The notes under the pieces: model-generated
Database searches by the model: none
Seen by the model: the letters and a program-made list of their open reading frames with translations, nothing else
Told to the model about the DNA's origin: nothing
Part shown: one piece after another, positions 16,752-26,272 of the stretch
Numbering within the stretch: position 1 is the stretch's first letter
How the letters are laid out: the number at the start of each line of letters is the position of its first letter
Assembly: GCF_002902985.1 (NCBI RefSeq)
Contig: NZ_CP026167.1
Location: 620,001 to 684,000, forward strand
Direction of reading: 5' to 3'
Source of the DNA: Leclercia sp. LSNIH1
GTDB taxonomy: Bacteria > Pseudomonadota > Gammaproteobacteria > Enterobacterales > Enterobacteriaceae
Length of the DNA stretch: 64,000 nucleotides
Position numbers and translations under genes: made by a program

Positions 16752-17414
16752 ATGACCAATATGATTGCCGATGAGGCGATGGCAAAATCCAGCGTCCTCT
16801 CCGTGTTCGACTTTGATGGCACGCTGACCCATCACGACAGCTTTATCCCCTTCTTACGCTTTGCGTTCGGTAAGCGCTACTTTGCCGGTCGCCTGGTGCG
16901 GATGGCCTTGCCCACCATTCACTGCGTACGCCGCAAGCTGACCCGTGATGAACTGAAAGAGGTGCTGATCAAAACCTTCCTGACCGGCGTGGATGAGCAC
17001 TGGCTGCGTGAGCAGGCAGAGCGGTTCTGCGAAAAGTACTGGGATAAACTGATGCGCCCCCAGGGGGTGCTGGCGGTGGCGGCGGAAGTCAACTCCGGCG
17101 CGGAAGTGACCATCTGCTCTGCCTCGCCGGCGCTGGTGTTGCAGCCATGGGCTGACAAGCTCGGCATTAAGCTTATCGGTACCCAACTGGAGGTGAAAGA
17201 GGGCAAGCTGACCGGGCGGATCACCGGCCATAACTGCCGCTGTGCGCAGAAGGTGGCCCGGCTGGAGAGCGTGTACGGCAGCCTGACCAATTACCACGTG
17301 CGCGCCTGGGGCGACACCCGGGGCGACCACGAGCTGCTGGCGGCGGCGCAGGATCCGCACTGGCGCCATTTCCATCCGCCGCGCGCGCGCCGCAATTCAC
17401 CGATCAAGCCGTAA
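16752..17414 (+). CDS. HAD-superfamily phosphatase (HAD-IB, SerB/PgpC-like)
   Basis: A 220-residue HAD hydrolase. The nucleophile motif DFDGTLT (Asp20, with acid-base Asp22), the Ser motif in CSASPALVLQPW and the acidic motif GDTRGDHELLAAA are present. It belongs to subfamily IB with phosphoserine phosphatase and the phosphatidylglycerophosphatase PgpC. It could act on a phosphorylated lipid head group or small metabolite; the substrate is not determinable. Start is uncertain: ATG at 16752 or at 16779 (MAKSSVLSV). Confidence 0.85.
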   Translation: MTNMIADEAMAKSSVLSVFDFDGTLTHHDSFIPFLRFAFGKRYFAGRLVRMALPTIHCVRRKLTRDELKEVLIKTFLTGVDEHWLREQAERFCEKYWDKLMRPQGVLAVAAEVNSGAEVTICSASPALVLQPWADKLGIKLIGTQLEVKEGKLTGRITGHNCRCAQKVARLESVYGSLTNYHVRAWGDTRGDHELLAAAQDPHWRHFHPPRARRNSPIKP

Positions 17415-17429
17415 AAGATGCCGGGTGTT

Positions 17430-17460
17430 GTAGGCCCGGCAAGCGTAGCGCCGCCGGGCA
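17430..17460. repeat. REP palindrome between the HAD phosphatase gene and terC
   Basis: GTAGGCCCGGCAAGCGTAGC followed by GCCGCCGGGC is a typical REP unit, placed between two convergent genes. Confidence 0.85.
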
Positions 17461-17467
17461 AAATCCG

Positions 17468-18493
17468 TCAGGCTTCCCGTTTCCCCGGGAAGAGCAGGCT
17501 CGCCAGAATCCCCGCTGCCAGTACGCCCAACACCACCAACAGACTCGCCGTAGCGCCGATACCGTAGCCGTGGTGCCAGAAGTGATCCGTCGCGTTCAGA
17601 CCGAGCTTAAAGGCGACGAAGAAGAGCAGCGCGATCACCGCTTTCTCCAGATGCACCAGATACTGCTTCAGCGCCTCCAGCACGAAGTAGAGGGTACGCA
17701 GGCCGAGGATGGCGAACATCATGGCGCTGTAGATAATCAGCGGCTCGCGGCTGACGGCGATGATCGCCGGCACCGAGTCAAAGGCGAACATCACGTCTGA
17801 CAGCTCCACCACCGCCACACAGAGCAGCAGCGGCGTGGCATAGCGCTTCGCCTTCTTCACCCGTCCCACCATCACATCCTGGTTTTCAGGCTTGGCCAGC
17901 TCGGCATCCACCTCTTTCTGGCTGAGAAGAAACGCGTTACCGGTGATTTTTGGCCAGATCGGATAGAAGCGTTTTACCGCGCGGTAGGCCAGATGCTGGG
18001 AGTAATCCTCAATCTCGTCCTGCTCTTCGCCGCGTTTAAGCATCATCACCGCCGTCCAGGCCACAATCAGGGCAAAGACCACTTCAACGTATGGCCCCAG
18101 GCTCAGCAGGCTGGTGCCGATGGCGACGAAGATCCCGCGGAAGACAATCGCGCCAATCACCCCCCAGTAGAGCACCCGGTGACGATACTGATCCGGCACG
18201 CCAAACCAGGCGAAGATCGCCATCATCACGAAGAGGTTATCAACGGAGAGCACCTCTTCCAGGGCGTAACCGGTGAGGAACAGGCTCGCCACTTCGGCAC
18301 CGTGATGCACGTAGAGGAACCCGGCGAACGCCATCGCCATCATCACCCAGAAGAGGGACCAGAGTGAGGCGCTTTTCAGTGAAATTGGTTTGTCATGGCG
18401 ATGCATGAAGAGGTCGATAAACATCGCCCCGACAGCCATAACCACAAAAACAACAACGGTTTCCGTCGGGAAACCGAGATGAGCAGAGGACAT
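17468..18493 (-). CDS. terC: TerC family integral membrane protein (orphan tellurite-resistance TerC homologue)
   Basis: A 341-residue membrane protein with about nine helices. It closely resembles the TerC of plasmid tellurite-resistance operons, including the segments FMHRHDKPISLKSA, EEVLSVDNLFVMMAIFAWF and VELSDVMFAFDSVPAIIAVS with their intramembrane acidic residues. TerC/Alx relatives export manganese or serve metalation of exoenzymes. None of the other ter genes is present, so a stand-alone metal role is more likely than tellurite resistance. ATG 18493 has AAGGG at proper distance; a TTG two codons upstream is the alternative. A structured leader precedes it. Confidence 0.88.
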   Translation of the reverse strand: MSSAHLGFPTETVVVFVVMAVGAMFIDLFMHRHDKPISLKSASLWSLFWVMMAMAFAGFLYVHHGAEVASLFLTGYALEEVLSVDNLFVMMAIFAWFGVPDQYRHRVLYWGVIGAIVFRGIFVAIGTSLLSLGPYVEVVFALIVAWTAVMMLKRGEEQDEIEDYSQHLAYRAVKRFYPIWPKITGNAFLLSQKEVDAELAKPENQDVMVGRVKKAKRYATPLLLCVAVVELSDVMFAFDSVPAIIAVSREPLIIYSAMMFAILGLRTLYFVLEALKQYLVHLEKAVIALLFFVAFKLGLNATDHFWHHGYGIGATASLLVVLGVLAAGILASLLFPGKREA

Positions 18494-18540
18494 AGACAAC
18501 CCTTTTTGAAGACAAAATACACACCATGCAGACTGGCGAG

Positions 18541-18659
18541 GCCAGTAAAGAAAAAAAAGGGACCGTTTACCGGCTTCTCCCCTTAAAACGCATAACCCTG
18601 CGTGAGGGAGTGTACTTTACCTCACATTGCGGAGGTTCTGCCATCGGCGCTTTACTGGC
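18541..18659 (-). other. Possible structured leader of terC
   Basis: The outer ends GCCAGTAAAG (18541-18550 on the plus strand) and CTTTACTGGC (18650-18659) are perfectly complementary and could close a long-range helix about 100 nt apart. Inside are a hairpin with arms GTGAGG/CCTCAC (about 18602-18625) and the terminator-like hairpin at 18551-18584. The outer repeat includes the stop codon of the upstream channel gene. The element could be an attenuator for terC, since TerC-family genes are often under manganese riboswitches, but the conserved yybP-ykoY core is not recognised here. Confidence 0.3.
18551..18584 (-). terminator. Terminator-like hairpin between the channel gene and terC
   Basis: Read on the minus strand: AAGGG, a short stem CCG-GTAAA-CGG, CCC, then eight T. 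It follows the channel gene stop by about 70 nt and precedes the terC start by about 60 nt. It may end the channel transcript or act as an attenuator for terC. Confidence 0.5.
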
Positions 18660-19050
18660 TCATGCCGCGCAGCCGCTGCAGGACGGCCACCAGCACCGCC
18701 ACCGACCAGCCAACCATCAGCGCGCCAACCAGCCCTTCCACTCCGCCAGTCAGTCGCCAGTGTTCCGGCAACGTGACGTCGCCATATCCCACTGTAGCGT
18801 AGCTGACCAGCGAGAAATAGAAGCTGGTGTTCCAGTCATTAAACGCGCCGACATAGCGATAAAAAACGGCAAACAGGCTGGCTTCAAGCAGATGGGCAAA
18901 CAGGGCAGTCATGATGATAACGATATTGCGGAACACCACGCGCATCACCGATTCCACATTCAGGTTGATGAATTTCAGTATAAAAAACATCCATGTGGAA
19001 TGAATGATCACCGTCAGGTTGATCAAAATAATAATGCTCACAAGCTGCAT
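18652..19050 (-). CDS. Two-helix potassium channel-like membrane protein
   Basis: A 132-residue protein with four hydrophobic stretches (about 2-17, 42-64, a pore helix at 75-86, and 105-125). The selectivity filter TVGYGD at 86-91 is the potassium channel signature. It resembles small ion_trans_2 proteins in enterobacteria that lack any cytoplasmic RCK regulatory domain. Gating signals are unknown. It is transcribed towards terC with a 158-nt gap. Similar genes occur widely, with little functional data. Confidence 0.82.
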   Translation of the reverse strand: MQLVSIIILINLTVIIHSTWMFFILKFINLNVESVMRVVFRNIVIIMTALFAHLLEASLFAVFYRYVGAFNDWNTSFYFSLVSYATVGYGDVTLPEHWRLTGGVEGLVGALMVGWSVAVLVAVLQRLRGMSQ

Positions 19051-19076
19051 ATCACACTCTCTGAAAGGTAACGCAA

Positions 19077-19104
19077 TACGCCCTGCTCAGCTGAACAGGG
19101 CGTA
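19077..19104. terminator. Hairpin between yhiN and the channel gene
   Basis: Arms TACGCCCTG and CAGGGCGTA with loop CTCAGCTGAA form a strong stem 73 nt after the yhiN stop. On the minus strand the following tract is only moderately T-rich, so termination efficiency is uncertain. Confidence 0.5.
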
Positions 19105-19177
19105 AAATAGCGGAACGTTTGAGATGCAGTGTAGCGGATGGGGGCGAAGTACAGGGTGCAATAGTTGCGCCGGAATA

Positions 19178-20371
19178 CTACCTTTCTGCCAGCGCCTCTG
19201 CACAGGCCCAGGCGCTGGCCCACGCCCACTGGAAGTTATAGCCACCCAGCCAGCCGGTAACGTCCATGACTTCGCCGATAAAATAGAGTCCAGGCACGTT
19301 GCGGGCCTCCATGGTGCGCGAAGAGAGTTCGTTAGTGTCCACACCCCCCAGCGTCACTTCCGCGGTGCGATAACCTTCGGTGCCGTTGGGTTGTACGCGC
19401 CAGGCGCTTAAGGTTTCGACCAGCGCCTGCTGATCGCGGCTGTTGAGCTGCTTGAGTGACACATCAGGAATTTGCCCCAGCTGCTGCAGGCACTCCACCA
19501 GCCGTTTCGGCAGCTGTATCGCCAGGGTGTTTTTCAGGCTCTGGTTAGGGTGCGCCGCACGCTGCTCATTGAGGAAGCTCTCCAGATCGCAATCCGGCAC
19601 TAAATTGATGGTGACAAACTCACCCGGCTGCCAGTAGCTGGAGATTTGCAGCACCGCCGGGCCGGAGAGGCCACGATGGGTGAACAGCAGATTCTCCCGA
19701 AACACCGTACCGTCTTCGGCGGTAATCACCGACGGCACCGACACGCCGGAGAGGGTCTGCAGCTGTTCCAGCAGCGGCTTATGCAGGGTGAATGGCACCA
19801 GTCCGGCACGGGTCGGGAGTACCTTCAGCCCAAACTGCTCGGCAATTTTATAGCCAAACGGCGTGGCACCCAGCCCCGGCATGGAGAGCCCGCCGCTGGC
19901 GATCACCAGCTTATCTGCGCACACGGTTTCGCCATTAAGCTGCAGCGTGTAACCTGCCTCATCACGCGCCACATCCAGCACTTCGCTGCGAAGTCGCAGG
20001 GTAACCTGACCTTTTTCACACTCCGCCACCAGCATATCGACGATTTGTTGCGCGGAATCGTCGCAAAATAATTGCCCCAGCGTTTTCTCATGCCAGGCGA
20101 TCCCATGTTTACCGACGAGGTCGATGAAGTCCCACTGGGTGTAGCGCGCTAACGCAGATTTGCAAAAATGACGGTTCTGGCTCAGATAGGCCGTAGGTTC
20201 GATATAAAGATTAGTAAAGTTGCAGCGGCCCCCACCAGACATCAGGATTTTACGACCTGGCTTTTTGCCGTTATCGAGCAGCAGAACCCGGCGTCCTGCC
20301 TGTCCGGCCATCGCCGCACAGAATAAACCCGCCGCACCTGCGCCAATAATGATGGCATCGTACTTTTCCAC
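19178..20371 (-). CDS. yhiN: FAD/NAD(P)-binding oxidoreductase YhiN
   Basis: A 397-residue flavoprotein of the HI0933/YhiN family. The N-terminal dinucleotide motif YDAIIIGAGAAGLFCAAMAG and the GRKILMSGGGRCNFTN loop are diagnostic, and the C-terminal TGWLGGYNFQWAWASAWACA segment completes the FAD site. The physiological reaction is not known to me. The GTG at 20371 is chosen over an ATG 28 codons upstream because AGGAGG precedes it and the protein then matches E. coli YhiN. Divergent from pitA. Confidence 0.93.
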   Translation of the reverse strand: MEKYDAIIIGAGAAGLFCAAMAGQAGRRVLLLDNGKKPGRKILMSGGGRCNFTNLYIEPTAYLSQNRHFCKSALARYTQWDFIDLVGKHGIAWHEKTLGQLFCDDSAQQIVDMLVAECEKGQVTLRLRSEVLDVARDEAGYTLQLNGETVCADKLVIASGGLSMPGLGATPFGYKIAEQFGLKVLPTRAGLVPFTLHKPLLEQLQTLSGVSVPSVITAEDGTVFRENLLFTHRGLSGPAVLQISSYWQPGEFVTINLVPDCDLESFLNEQRAAHPNQSLKNTLAIQLPKRLVECLQQLGQIPDVSLKQLNSRDQQALVETLSAWRVQPNGTEGYRTAEVTLGGVDTNELSSRTMEARNVPGLYFIGEVMDVTGWLGGYNFQWAWASAWACAEALAER

Positions 20372-20600
20372 GTCTCGATCCTCCTGGTTTTCAGGCGCGA
20401 ATTGTAAAGTTTCCTCAAGAAACGCACCAGCGTAAAAATCTGTAATTTCATGCATTTCGTTGAAATTTAAAAAGTAATTCTTTTGCTGCTACGCTTATGT
20501 CAGTAAGCAAATCAAAAAAAGGCTATATTTCACTTTGCCCGTTGCGCATTTGTCCTGGATAATGCGCCGCGTTCATGTCCTCAAAATGGCGTAACGTCCT

Positions 20601-22097
20601 ATGCTACATTTGTTTGCTGGCCTGGATTTCCATACCGGGCTTTTACTTTTGCTTGCTCTGGCCTTTGTATTGTTCTACGAAGCGATTAACGGCTTCCACG
20701 ATACTGCAAACGCAGTGGCAACGGTTATCTACACCCGGGCATTACGATCGCAAGTTGCGGTGGTGATGGCTGCAGTGTTTAACTTCTTTGGCGTTCTTCT
20801 TGGAGGTCTGAGCGTAGCCTACGCCATTGTGCATATGCTGCCAACGGATCTGCTGTTGAATGTCAGCTCTGGTCATGGTCTCGCCATGGTCTTCTCCCTG
20901 CTGTTTGCTGCAATTATCTGGAACCTCGGTACCTGGTATTTCGGCCTGCCAGCATCCAGTTCCCACACGCTGATCGGCGCTATCATCGGTATTGGTTTAA
21001 CCAATGCGCTGATGACCGGTACGTCTGTGGTGGACGCCCTGAACATCCCTAAAGTTCTGGGTATTTTCGGTTCACTGATTATCTCCCCGATTGTCGGTCT
21101 GGTTGTGGCGGGTGGCTTGATCTTCCTGCTGCGTCGTTACTGGAGCGGTACGAAAAAACGTGCCCGTATCCACCTGACGCCGGCCGAGCGTGAAAAGAAA
21201 GACGGTAAGAAGAAGCCGCCATTCTGGACGCGTATCGCCCTGATCATCTCTGCTATCGGCGTGGCTTTCTCGCACGGCGCTAACGATGGTCAGAAAGGCA
21301 TTGGTCTGGTGATGCTGGTGCTGATCGGCGTGGCCCCGGCGGGCTTCGTGGTGAATATGAATGCGTCCGGTTACGAAATTACCCGTACCCGTGACGCCAT
21401 CAACAACGTCGAGACCTATTTCCAGCAGCGTCCTGACCTGCTGAAAAAAGCGACCGGCGTTGACCAGCTGATCCCTTCTCCGGAAGCGGGCGCGACCCAA
21501 CCGGCGGAGTTCCATTGCCATCCGGCTAATGCGATCAGCGCCCTGGAGCGCGCAAAAGGCATGCTGACGGACGTTGAAAGCTACGACAAGCTCTCCGTAG
21601 AGCAGCGTGGCCAGATGCGCCGCATCATGCTGTGCATCTCCGACGTCACCGACAAAGTTTCTAAGCTGCCTGAAGTCTCTGCCGACGACAAACGTCTGCT
21701 GAAGAAGCTGAAAGTCGACATGCTGAACACCATTGAGTACGCACCGATCTGGATCATCATGGCGGTCGCGCTGGCGCTGGGTCTCGGTACGATGATCGGC
21801 TGGCGTCGCGTGGCGACAACCATCGGCGAGAAGATCGGTAAGAAAGGCATGACCTATGCCCAGGGGATGTCCGCTCAGATGACGGCGGCAGTCTCTATCG
21901 GTCTGGCCAGCTACACCGGTATGCCGGTATCCACTACCCACGTTCTCTCTTCGTCCGTGGCGGGTACCATGCTGGTTGATGGCGGCGGTCTGCAACGCAA
22001 AACCGTGACCAGCATTCTGATGGCCTGGGTATTTACCCTGCCGGCATCGATTCTGCTGTCCGGCTGTCTGTACTGGATCTCCCTGCAATTCCTGTAA
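20601..22097 (+). CDS. pitA: Low-affinity inorganic phosphate transporter PitA
   Basis: A 498-residue inner-membrane symporter that imports phosphate complexed with divalent metals, driven by protons; it also affects zinc and tellurite uptake. The two PHO-4 repeats are visible: [16 protein letters not shown] near the N-terminus and [14 protein letters not shown] in the middle. A hydrophilic loop spans about 250-380. Length matches E. coli PitA. It ends in a strong terminator. Confidence 0.98.
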   Translation: MLHLFAGLDFHTGLLLLLALAFVLFYEAINGFHDTANAVATVIYTRALRSQVAVVMAAVFNFFGVLLGGLSVAYAIVHMLPTDLLLNVSSGHGLAMVFSLLFAAIIWNLGTWYFGLPASSSHTLIGAIIGIGLTNALMTGTSVVDALNIPKVLGIFGSLIISPIVGLVVAGGLIFLLRRYWSGTKKRARIHLTPAEREKKDGKKKPPFWTRIALIISAIGVAFSHGANDGQKGIGLVMLVLIGVAPAGFVVNMNASGYEITRTRDAINNVETYFQQRPDLLKKATGVDQLIPSPEAGATQPAEFHCHPANAISALERAKGMLTDVESYDKLSVEQRGQMRRIMLCISDVTDKVSKLPEVSADDKRLLKKLKVDMLNTIEYAPIWIIMAVALALGLGTMIGWRRVATTIGEKIGKKGMTYAQGMSAQMTAAVSIGLASYTGMPVSTTHVLSSSVAGTMLVDGGGLQRKTVTSILMAWVFTLPASILLSGCLYWISLQFL

Positions 22098-22118
22098 TCG
22101 CAGGCAGGTTACGCGAAG

Positions 22119-22149
22119 AGCGGGTCAGGTAACTGGCCCGCTTTTTTTT
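22119..22149 (+). terminator. Rho-independent terminator of pitA
   Basis: AGCGGGTCAG-GTAA-CTGGCCCGCT (22119-22142, one mismatch) followed by a run of T to 22149. It lies 22 nt after the pitA stop, just before the convergent uspB stop at 22154. Confidence 0.9.
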
Positions 22150-22153
22150 GCGC

Positions 22154-22489
22154 TCAATGCCAGATGAGGAGAGCAATCATGCTCACCACCACCAGGCCGC
22201 ACAGTGCGCTGGTCAGGATGAACTGACGACGCAGGCGCTCACAGCGACGGATAAACTCATCATCATGATGATCGCGATAACGCTGGGCGTAGATATACCA
22301 CACCAGGCGCATCTGTTTGCTGGGCTGCCCGTGCGAGGTAAAGAAGCCCCCGCCATCCACATATTGATAAAGCAACGGATCGCAGCCACGAAGTACCACC
22401 AATAGCGCGCGCAAGGATGAGAAATAACGCGCCATATTTACAATGCAAACCACACATAACGCCCAAAACAATGCGACGGTGCTAATCAT
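22154..22489 (-). CDS. uspB: Universal stress protein B
   Basis: A 111-residue inner-membrane protein with an N-terminal helix ([20 protein letters not shown]) and a C-terminal helix ([18 protein letters not shown]). Between them lies a charged cytoplasmic segment ([20 protein letters not shown]). In E. coli it is sigma-S dependent and its loss causes ethanol sensitivity in stationary phase. The ATG at 22489 is chosen by match to E. coli UspB over an in-frame start 36 codons upstream. Divergent from uspA. Confidence 0.95.
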   Translation of the reverse strand: MISTVALFWALCVVCIVNMARYFSSLRALLVVLRGCDPLLYQYVDGGGFFTSHGQPSKQMRLVWYIYAQRYRDHHDDEFIRRCERLRRQFILTSALCGLVVVSMIALLIWH

Positions 22490-22774
22490 ACTTCCTCCCC
22501 GGCGTCCGCCCTCGAAGCAACGCTTCGGGACTACCGCACCCCAATGCCCTGACAGACGGTTCAGTGATAGAGAGACGTAAAAACCGATCGGCTTCACATT
22601 TTATTATCCGAACGGCTTATTCAATAGTGTAGGAGATCCGTTAATTTTTTTGCCACAAGGTTAATCGTTATCAACACCAATGCTTGAAAATTTTGTTTAA
22701 CTGGGCCGTAATGAAAGCAGGTAGACGACTGCTACAGGCATTGGTCATCGATAACTTAAGGAAGGAGTAACACT

Positions 22775-23212
22775 ATGGCTTATAAACATATTCTGATCGC
22801 TGTTGACCTCTCCCCGGAGAGCAAAGTGCTGGTTGATAAAGCGGTATCCATGGCGCGTCCGTACAATGCGAAAGTTTCCTTAATTCATGTGGACGTAAAC
22901 TACTCCGATCTCTATACCGGCCTGATCGATGTGAATCTGGGGGATATGCAGAAGCGTATCTCCGAAGAGACCCACCATGCACTGACCGAGCTTTCCACCA
23001 ATGCGGGCTATCCGATCACCGAAACCCTGAGCGGCAGCGGCGACCTGGGCCAGGTGCTGGTCGATGCGATTAAGAAATACGATATGGATCTGGTGGTCTG
23101 CGGCCATCACCAGGACTTCTGGAGCAAGCTGATGTCATCCGCCCGTCAGCTGATTAACACCGTACACGTTGATATGCTGATTGTGCCGCTGCGCGACGAA
23201 GACGACGAGTAA
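22775..23212 (+). CDS. uspA: Universal stress protein A
   Basis: A 145-residue cytoplasmic stress protein made during growth arrest and many stresses. The Rossmann-like start [20 protein letters not shown] and the end segment [20 protein letters not shown] are conserved. It is UspA proper, which lacks the ATP-binding G-X2-G-X9-G(S/T) motif seen in other Usp proteins. Ribosome site AAGGAGG. The 285-nt region shared with uspB holds both promoters. Confidence 0.97.
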   Translation: MAYKHILIAVDLSPESKVLVDKAVSMARPYNAKVSLIHVDVNYSDLYTGLIDVNLGDMQKRISEETHHALTELSTNAGYPITETLSGSGDLGQVLVDAIKKYDMDLVVCGHHQDFWSKLMSSARQLINTVHVDMLIVPLRDEDDE

Positions 23213-23230
23213 GGCGGGATTGCCTGAATG

Positions 23231-23269
23231 TAGGCCGGGTAAGGCGAAGCCGCCACCCGGCTTTTTTTA
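23231..23269 (+). repeat. REP palindrome with T run after uspA
   Basis: TAGGCCGGGTAAGGCGAAGC followed by CGCCACCCGGC and seven T. It has REP form and also the form of a rho-independent terminator for uspA. It abuts the stop codon of convergent rsmJ at 23267. Confidence 0.8.
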
Positions 23270-24019
23270 TTCCGGGGTACCGGAATAGATATCAAACCGG
23301 TGCCCTTTGGTCACCACCGCATTGGTCGTCGCAACCTCCGCCAGTGGCGGCGCGTAATCCGGGCGCTTCACCACCACGCGCTTCGTAGCCAGCAGACGCG
23401 CAGGCGCCAGCAGGCCATCCGCATCGAGATCCGGCCCCACCAGCGACTGAAACACCCGCATCTCTTTCTTCACCAGCGCGCTTTTCTGCTTATGCGGGAA
23501 CATCGGGTCGAGATAGACCACCTGCGGGCGTGGGGTGATATCGGTCAGCGCCGTCAGGCTTGAGGCGTGGATCAGCTGTAACCTCTCCTGCAACCAGCCG
23601 CCGATTTCCGGATCGGCATAGCCACGGGTCAGGCCGTCATCCAGCAGCGCGGCCACCACCGGATTGCGCTCCAGCATCCGCACACGACAGCCTACCGAGG
23701 CCAGCACAAAAGCGTCGCGCCCGAGTCCCGCCGTGGCATCCACCACGTCCGGCAGGTAGCTGCCCTTAATCCCGACCGCTTTGGCCACCGCTTCGCCGCG
23801 TCCGCCGCCAAACTTGCGCCGGTGCGCCATCGCCCCACCAACAAAATCGACGAAAATGCCGCCGAGTTTGGGCTCGTCGCGCTTGCGCAGCTCCAGATGG
23901 TCCGGGGTCATCACCAGCGCCATCAGGTTTTCTTCATCGTGCTCCAGCCCCCAGCGGGCGGCAAGAACAGATAAGGCGCCGTCTCCGGCGCCTGTTTCAT
24001 CAACTAAGTGAATCTTCAC
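23267..24019 (-). CDS. rsmJ: 16S rRNA (guanine1516-N2)-methyltransferase RsmJ
   Basis: A 250-residue SAM-dependent methyltransferase that methylates G1516 of 16S rRNA. The SAM-binding strand [19 protein letters not shown] (about 102-120) and the catalytic-side segment VVYLDPMFP are clear. The N-terminal segment [21 protein letters not shown] matches E. coli YhiQ. It starts 7 nt after prlC, so the two form an operon, as in E. coli, and it should share the heat-shock promoter. Confidence 0.96.
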   Translation of the reverse strand: MKIHLVDETGAGDGALSVLAARWGLEHDEENLMALVMTPDHLELRKRDEPKLGGIFVDFVGGAMAHRRKFGGGRGEAVAKAVGIKGSYLPDVVDATAGLGRDAFVLASVGCRVRMLERNPVVAALLDDGLTRGYADPEIGGWLQERLQLIHASSLTALTDITPRPQVVYLDPMFPHKQKSALVKKEMRVFQSLVGPDLDADGLLAPARLLATKRVVVKRPDYAPPLAEVATTNAVVTKGHRFDIYSGTPE

Positions 24020-24026
24020 GAATCAA

Positions 24027-26069
24027 CTAACCCTTGATCCCGTAATGCTCCAGCATCGCATCCAGCTGCGGTTCGCGGCCACGGAAGCGTTTGAACAGCT
24101 CCATTGGCTCTTCAGAACCGCCGCGGGTCAGGATGTTATCCAGGAATGACTGACCGGTTTCGCGGTTGAAAATCCCCTCTTCCTCGAAGCGGGAGTAGGC
24201 GTCTGCCGCCAGCACGTCTGCCCACAGGTAGCTGTAGTAGCCCGCCGCATAGCCGCCCGCAAAGATATGGCTGAACGCGTGCGGGAAGCGTCCCCAGGCC
24301 GGGCCTGGAATAAGGGCAACCTGCTTTTTGATCTCCGCCAGGGTTTCGAGGACCTTCGCCCCCTGCTCCGGGCTGAACTCCGCATGCAGACGGAAATCGA
24401 ACAGACCGAACTCCAGTTGGCGCAGGATAAACATTGCCGCCTGGTAGTTTTTCGCTTCCAGCATCTTATCCAGCAGCGCTTTTGGCAGCGGCTCGCCGGT
24501 CTCATAGTGGCCGGAGATAAACGCCAGCGCGTCCGGCTCCCAGCACCAGTTTTCCATAAACTGGCTCGGCAGCTCCACGGCATCCCACGGTACACCGCTG
24601 ATACCGGCAACGCCTGCCGCTTCAATGCGGGTCAGCATGTGGTGCAGACCGTGGCCGAATTCGTGGAACAGAGTGATCACTTCGTCATGGGTGAACAGCG
24701 CAGGTTTGCCGTTAACCGGACGGTTGAAGTTACAGGTCAGATAAGCAACCGGCTTTTGCAGCGAGCCATCCGCTTTACGCATCTGCCCTACGCAGTCATC
24801 CATCCAGGCGCCGCCGCGTTTATTTTCGCGGGCGTAGAGGTCGAGATAGAAGCTGCCGCGCAGTTCGTTCTGGTCGTCGTACAGTTCGAAGAAGCGCACG
24901 TCGTCGTGCCACACTTCCACATCGTTGCGCTCTTTGGCGGTGATGCCGTAAATGCGTTTCACCACTTCGAACAGGCCGTTAACGGCTTTGTTTTCCGGGA
25001 AGTACGGACGCAGCTGCTCATCGCTGATGCTGTAGAGATGCTGCTTCTGTTTCTCGCTGTAATACGCGATATCCCACGGCTGCAGCTCATCGACGCCGAA
25101 TTCCGCTTTGGCAAAGGCGCGCAGCTGGGCCAGCTCTTTCTCGCCCTGAGGACGAGCGCGTTTGGCCAGATCGGTTAAGAAATCGAGTACCTGCTGCGGG
25201 TTTTCGGCCATTTTGGTAGCAAGAGATTTATCTGCGTAGCTGTCAAAGCCCAGCAGCTGCGCCAGCTCGTGACGCAAGGCAAGAATTTCCGCCATCACCG
25301 GGGTGTTATCCCACTTCCCGGCGTTCGGGCCTTGATCGGACGCGCGGGTGCTGTAGGCGCGATACATCTCTTCACGCAGGGCCTGGTTATCGCAGTAGGT
25401 CATTACCGGCAGATAGCTCGGGATATCCAGCGTCAACAGATAACCGTCCTGCTCTTTCGCTTCGGCTTGCGCTTTTGCTGCCGCCAGGGCGCTTTCCGGC
25501 ATGCCAGCCAGCTCCGCTTCGTCGGTAATCAGCTTCGTCCAGCCCATGGTGGCATCCAGCACGTTATTGCTGTACTGGTTGCCCAGCTCAGACAGGCGCG
25601 TCGCGATTTCGCCGTAGCGCTGCTGCTTCTCTTTTGCCAGACCAATGCCCGACAGTTCAAAATCGCGCAGCGCGTTATCGACAGCCTTTTTCTGCGCGAT
25701 ATTCAGCGTCGCATAGTGATCGCCCTCGCGCAGGTCGCGGTACGCTTTGTAGAGCCCTTCGTGCTGCCCGACCCAGGTGCTGTACTCCGACAGCAGGGGC
25801 AGGGTTTGTTCGTAGGCCTCACGCAGTTCCGGGCTGTTTTTCACCGAGTTCAGGTGGCTGACCGGGGAAAAGATGCGGCCGAGCACATCATCCACTTCCG
25901 CCAGCGGCTGACACAGGTTTTCCCAGGTATAAGGGGCGCCATGCGCTACCACGCTCTCAACGGCGGCACGGCAATCGTCCAGTGCTTTGGTGACAGCGGG
26001 AACAACATGTTCAGGCAAAATGGAGGAAAACGGTGGCAACGAAAAAGGCGTCAGTAATGGATTGGTCAT
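24027..26069 (-). CDS. prlC: Oligopeptidase A
   Basis: A 680-residue cytoplasmic M3-family zinc metallopeptidase that degrades signal peptides and other short peptides. The zinc motif HEFGH is in TLFHEFGHGLHHML, with the downstream glutamate provided by the WDAVELPSQFMENW segment. The ATG at 26069 (MTNPLLTPFSLPPFSSIL) matches E. coli; an in-frame upstream ATG would add 17 residues reaching into the promoter. Heat-shock control is supported by the upstream sigma-32 promoter. Confidence 0.97.
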   Translation of the reverse strand: MTNPLLTPFSLPPFSSILPEHVVPAVTKALDDCRAAVESVVAHGAPYTWENLCQPLAEVDDVLGRIFSPVSHLNSVKNSPELREAYEQTLPLLSEYSTWVGQHEGLYKAYRDLREGDHYATLNIAQKKAVDNALRDFELSGIGLAKEKQQRYGEIATRLSELGNQYSNNVLDATMGWTKLITDEAELAGMPESALAAAKAQAEAKEQDGYLLTLDIPSYLPVMTYCDNQALREEMYRAYSTRASDQGPNAGKWDNTPVMAEILALRHELAQLLGFDSYADKSLATKMAENPQQVLDFLTDLAKRARPQGEKELAQLRAFAKAEFGVDELQPWDIAYYSEKQKQHLYSISDEQLRPYFPENKAVNGLFEVVKRIYGITAKERNDVEVWHDDVRFFELYDDQNELRGSFYLDLYARENKRGGAWMDDCVGQMRKADGSLQKPVAYLTCNFNRPVNGKPALFTHDEVITLFHEFGHGLHHMLTRIEAAGVAGISGVPWDAVELPSQFMENWCWEPDALAFISGHYETGEPLPKALLDKMLEAKNYQAAMFILRQLEFGLFDFRLHAEFSPEQGAKVLETLAEIKKQVALIPGPAWGRFPHAFSHIFAGGYAAGYYSYLWADVLAADAYSRFEEEGIFNRETGQSFLDNILTRGGSEEPMELFKRFRGREPQLDAMLEHYGIKG

Positions 26070-26130
26070 AAGCACTGTCCTGTTAAATGAGTGAATGAAG
26101 CGCGCATCCTGCGCGAGCATATTGTTTCCA

Positions 26131-26160
26131 GGATGGGGTTAAGTGTAGTGAATTTCAATG
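26131..26160 (-). promoter_or_regulatory. Sigma-32 (heat-shock) promoter of prlC-rsmJ
   Basis: Minus-strand reading CATTGAAA, 14 nt, CCCCATCC, against the sigma-32 consensus CTTGAAA-N11-16-CCCCATNT. It lies about 62 nt upstream of the prlC start. prlC (opdA) is a known heat-shock gene in enteric bacteria, which supports the assignment. Confidence 0.8.
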
Positions 26161-26272
26161 GCTGAGGTGACAGAAAAACAGCCGCCGCGACGGTGCGTGC
26201 CGGGCCTGCGGGTAATCTGTGCCGTTCTGCTGTAAACTGTGCTCAATCGACATTATCGGAACATATCTACCC

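Noticed and set aside
18494..18660. Classical yybP-ykoY manganese riboswitch in front of terC
   Set aside because: Only a partial GGGGAG-type match is present, inside a terminator-like hairpin. The second conserved loop and the three-way junction are not recognisable, so only a generic leader is proposed.
17468..19050. Tellurite-resistance gene cluster
   Set aside because: Only terC is present; no terZ, terA, terB, terD or terE is found in the flanking sequence, and the neighbours are a channel gene and a HAD phosphatase gene.
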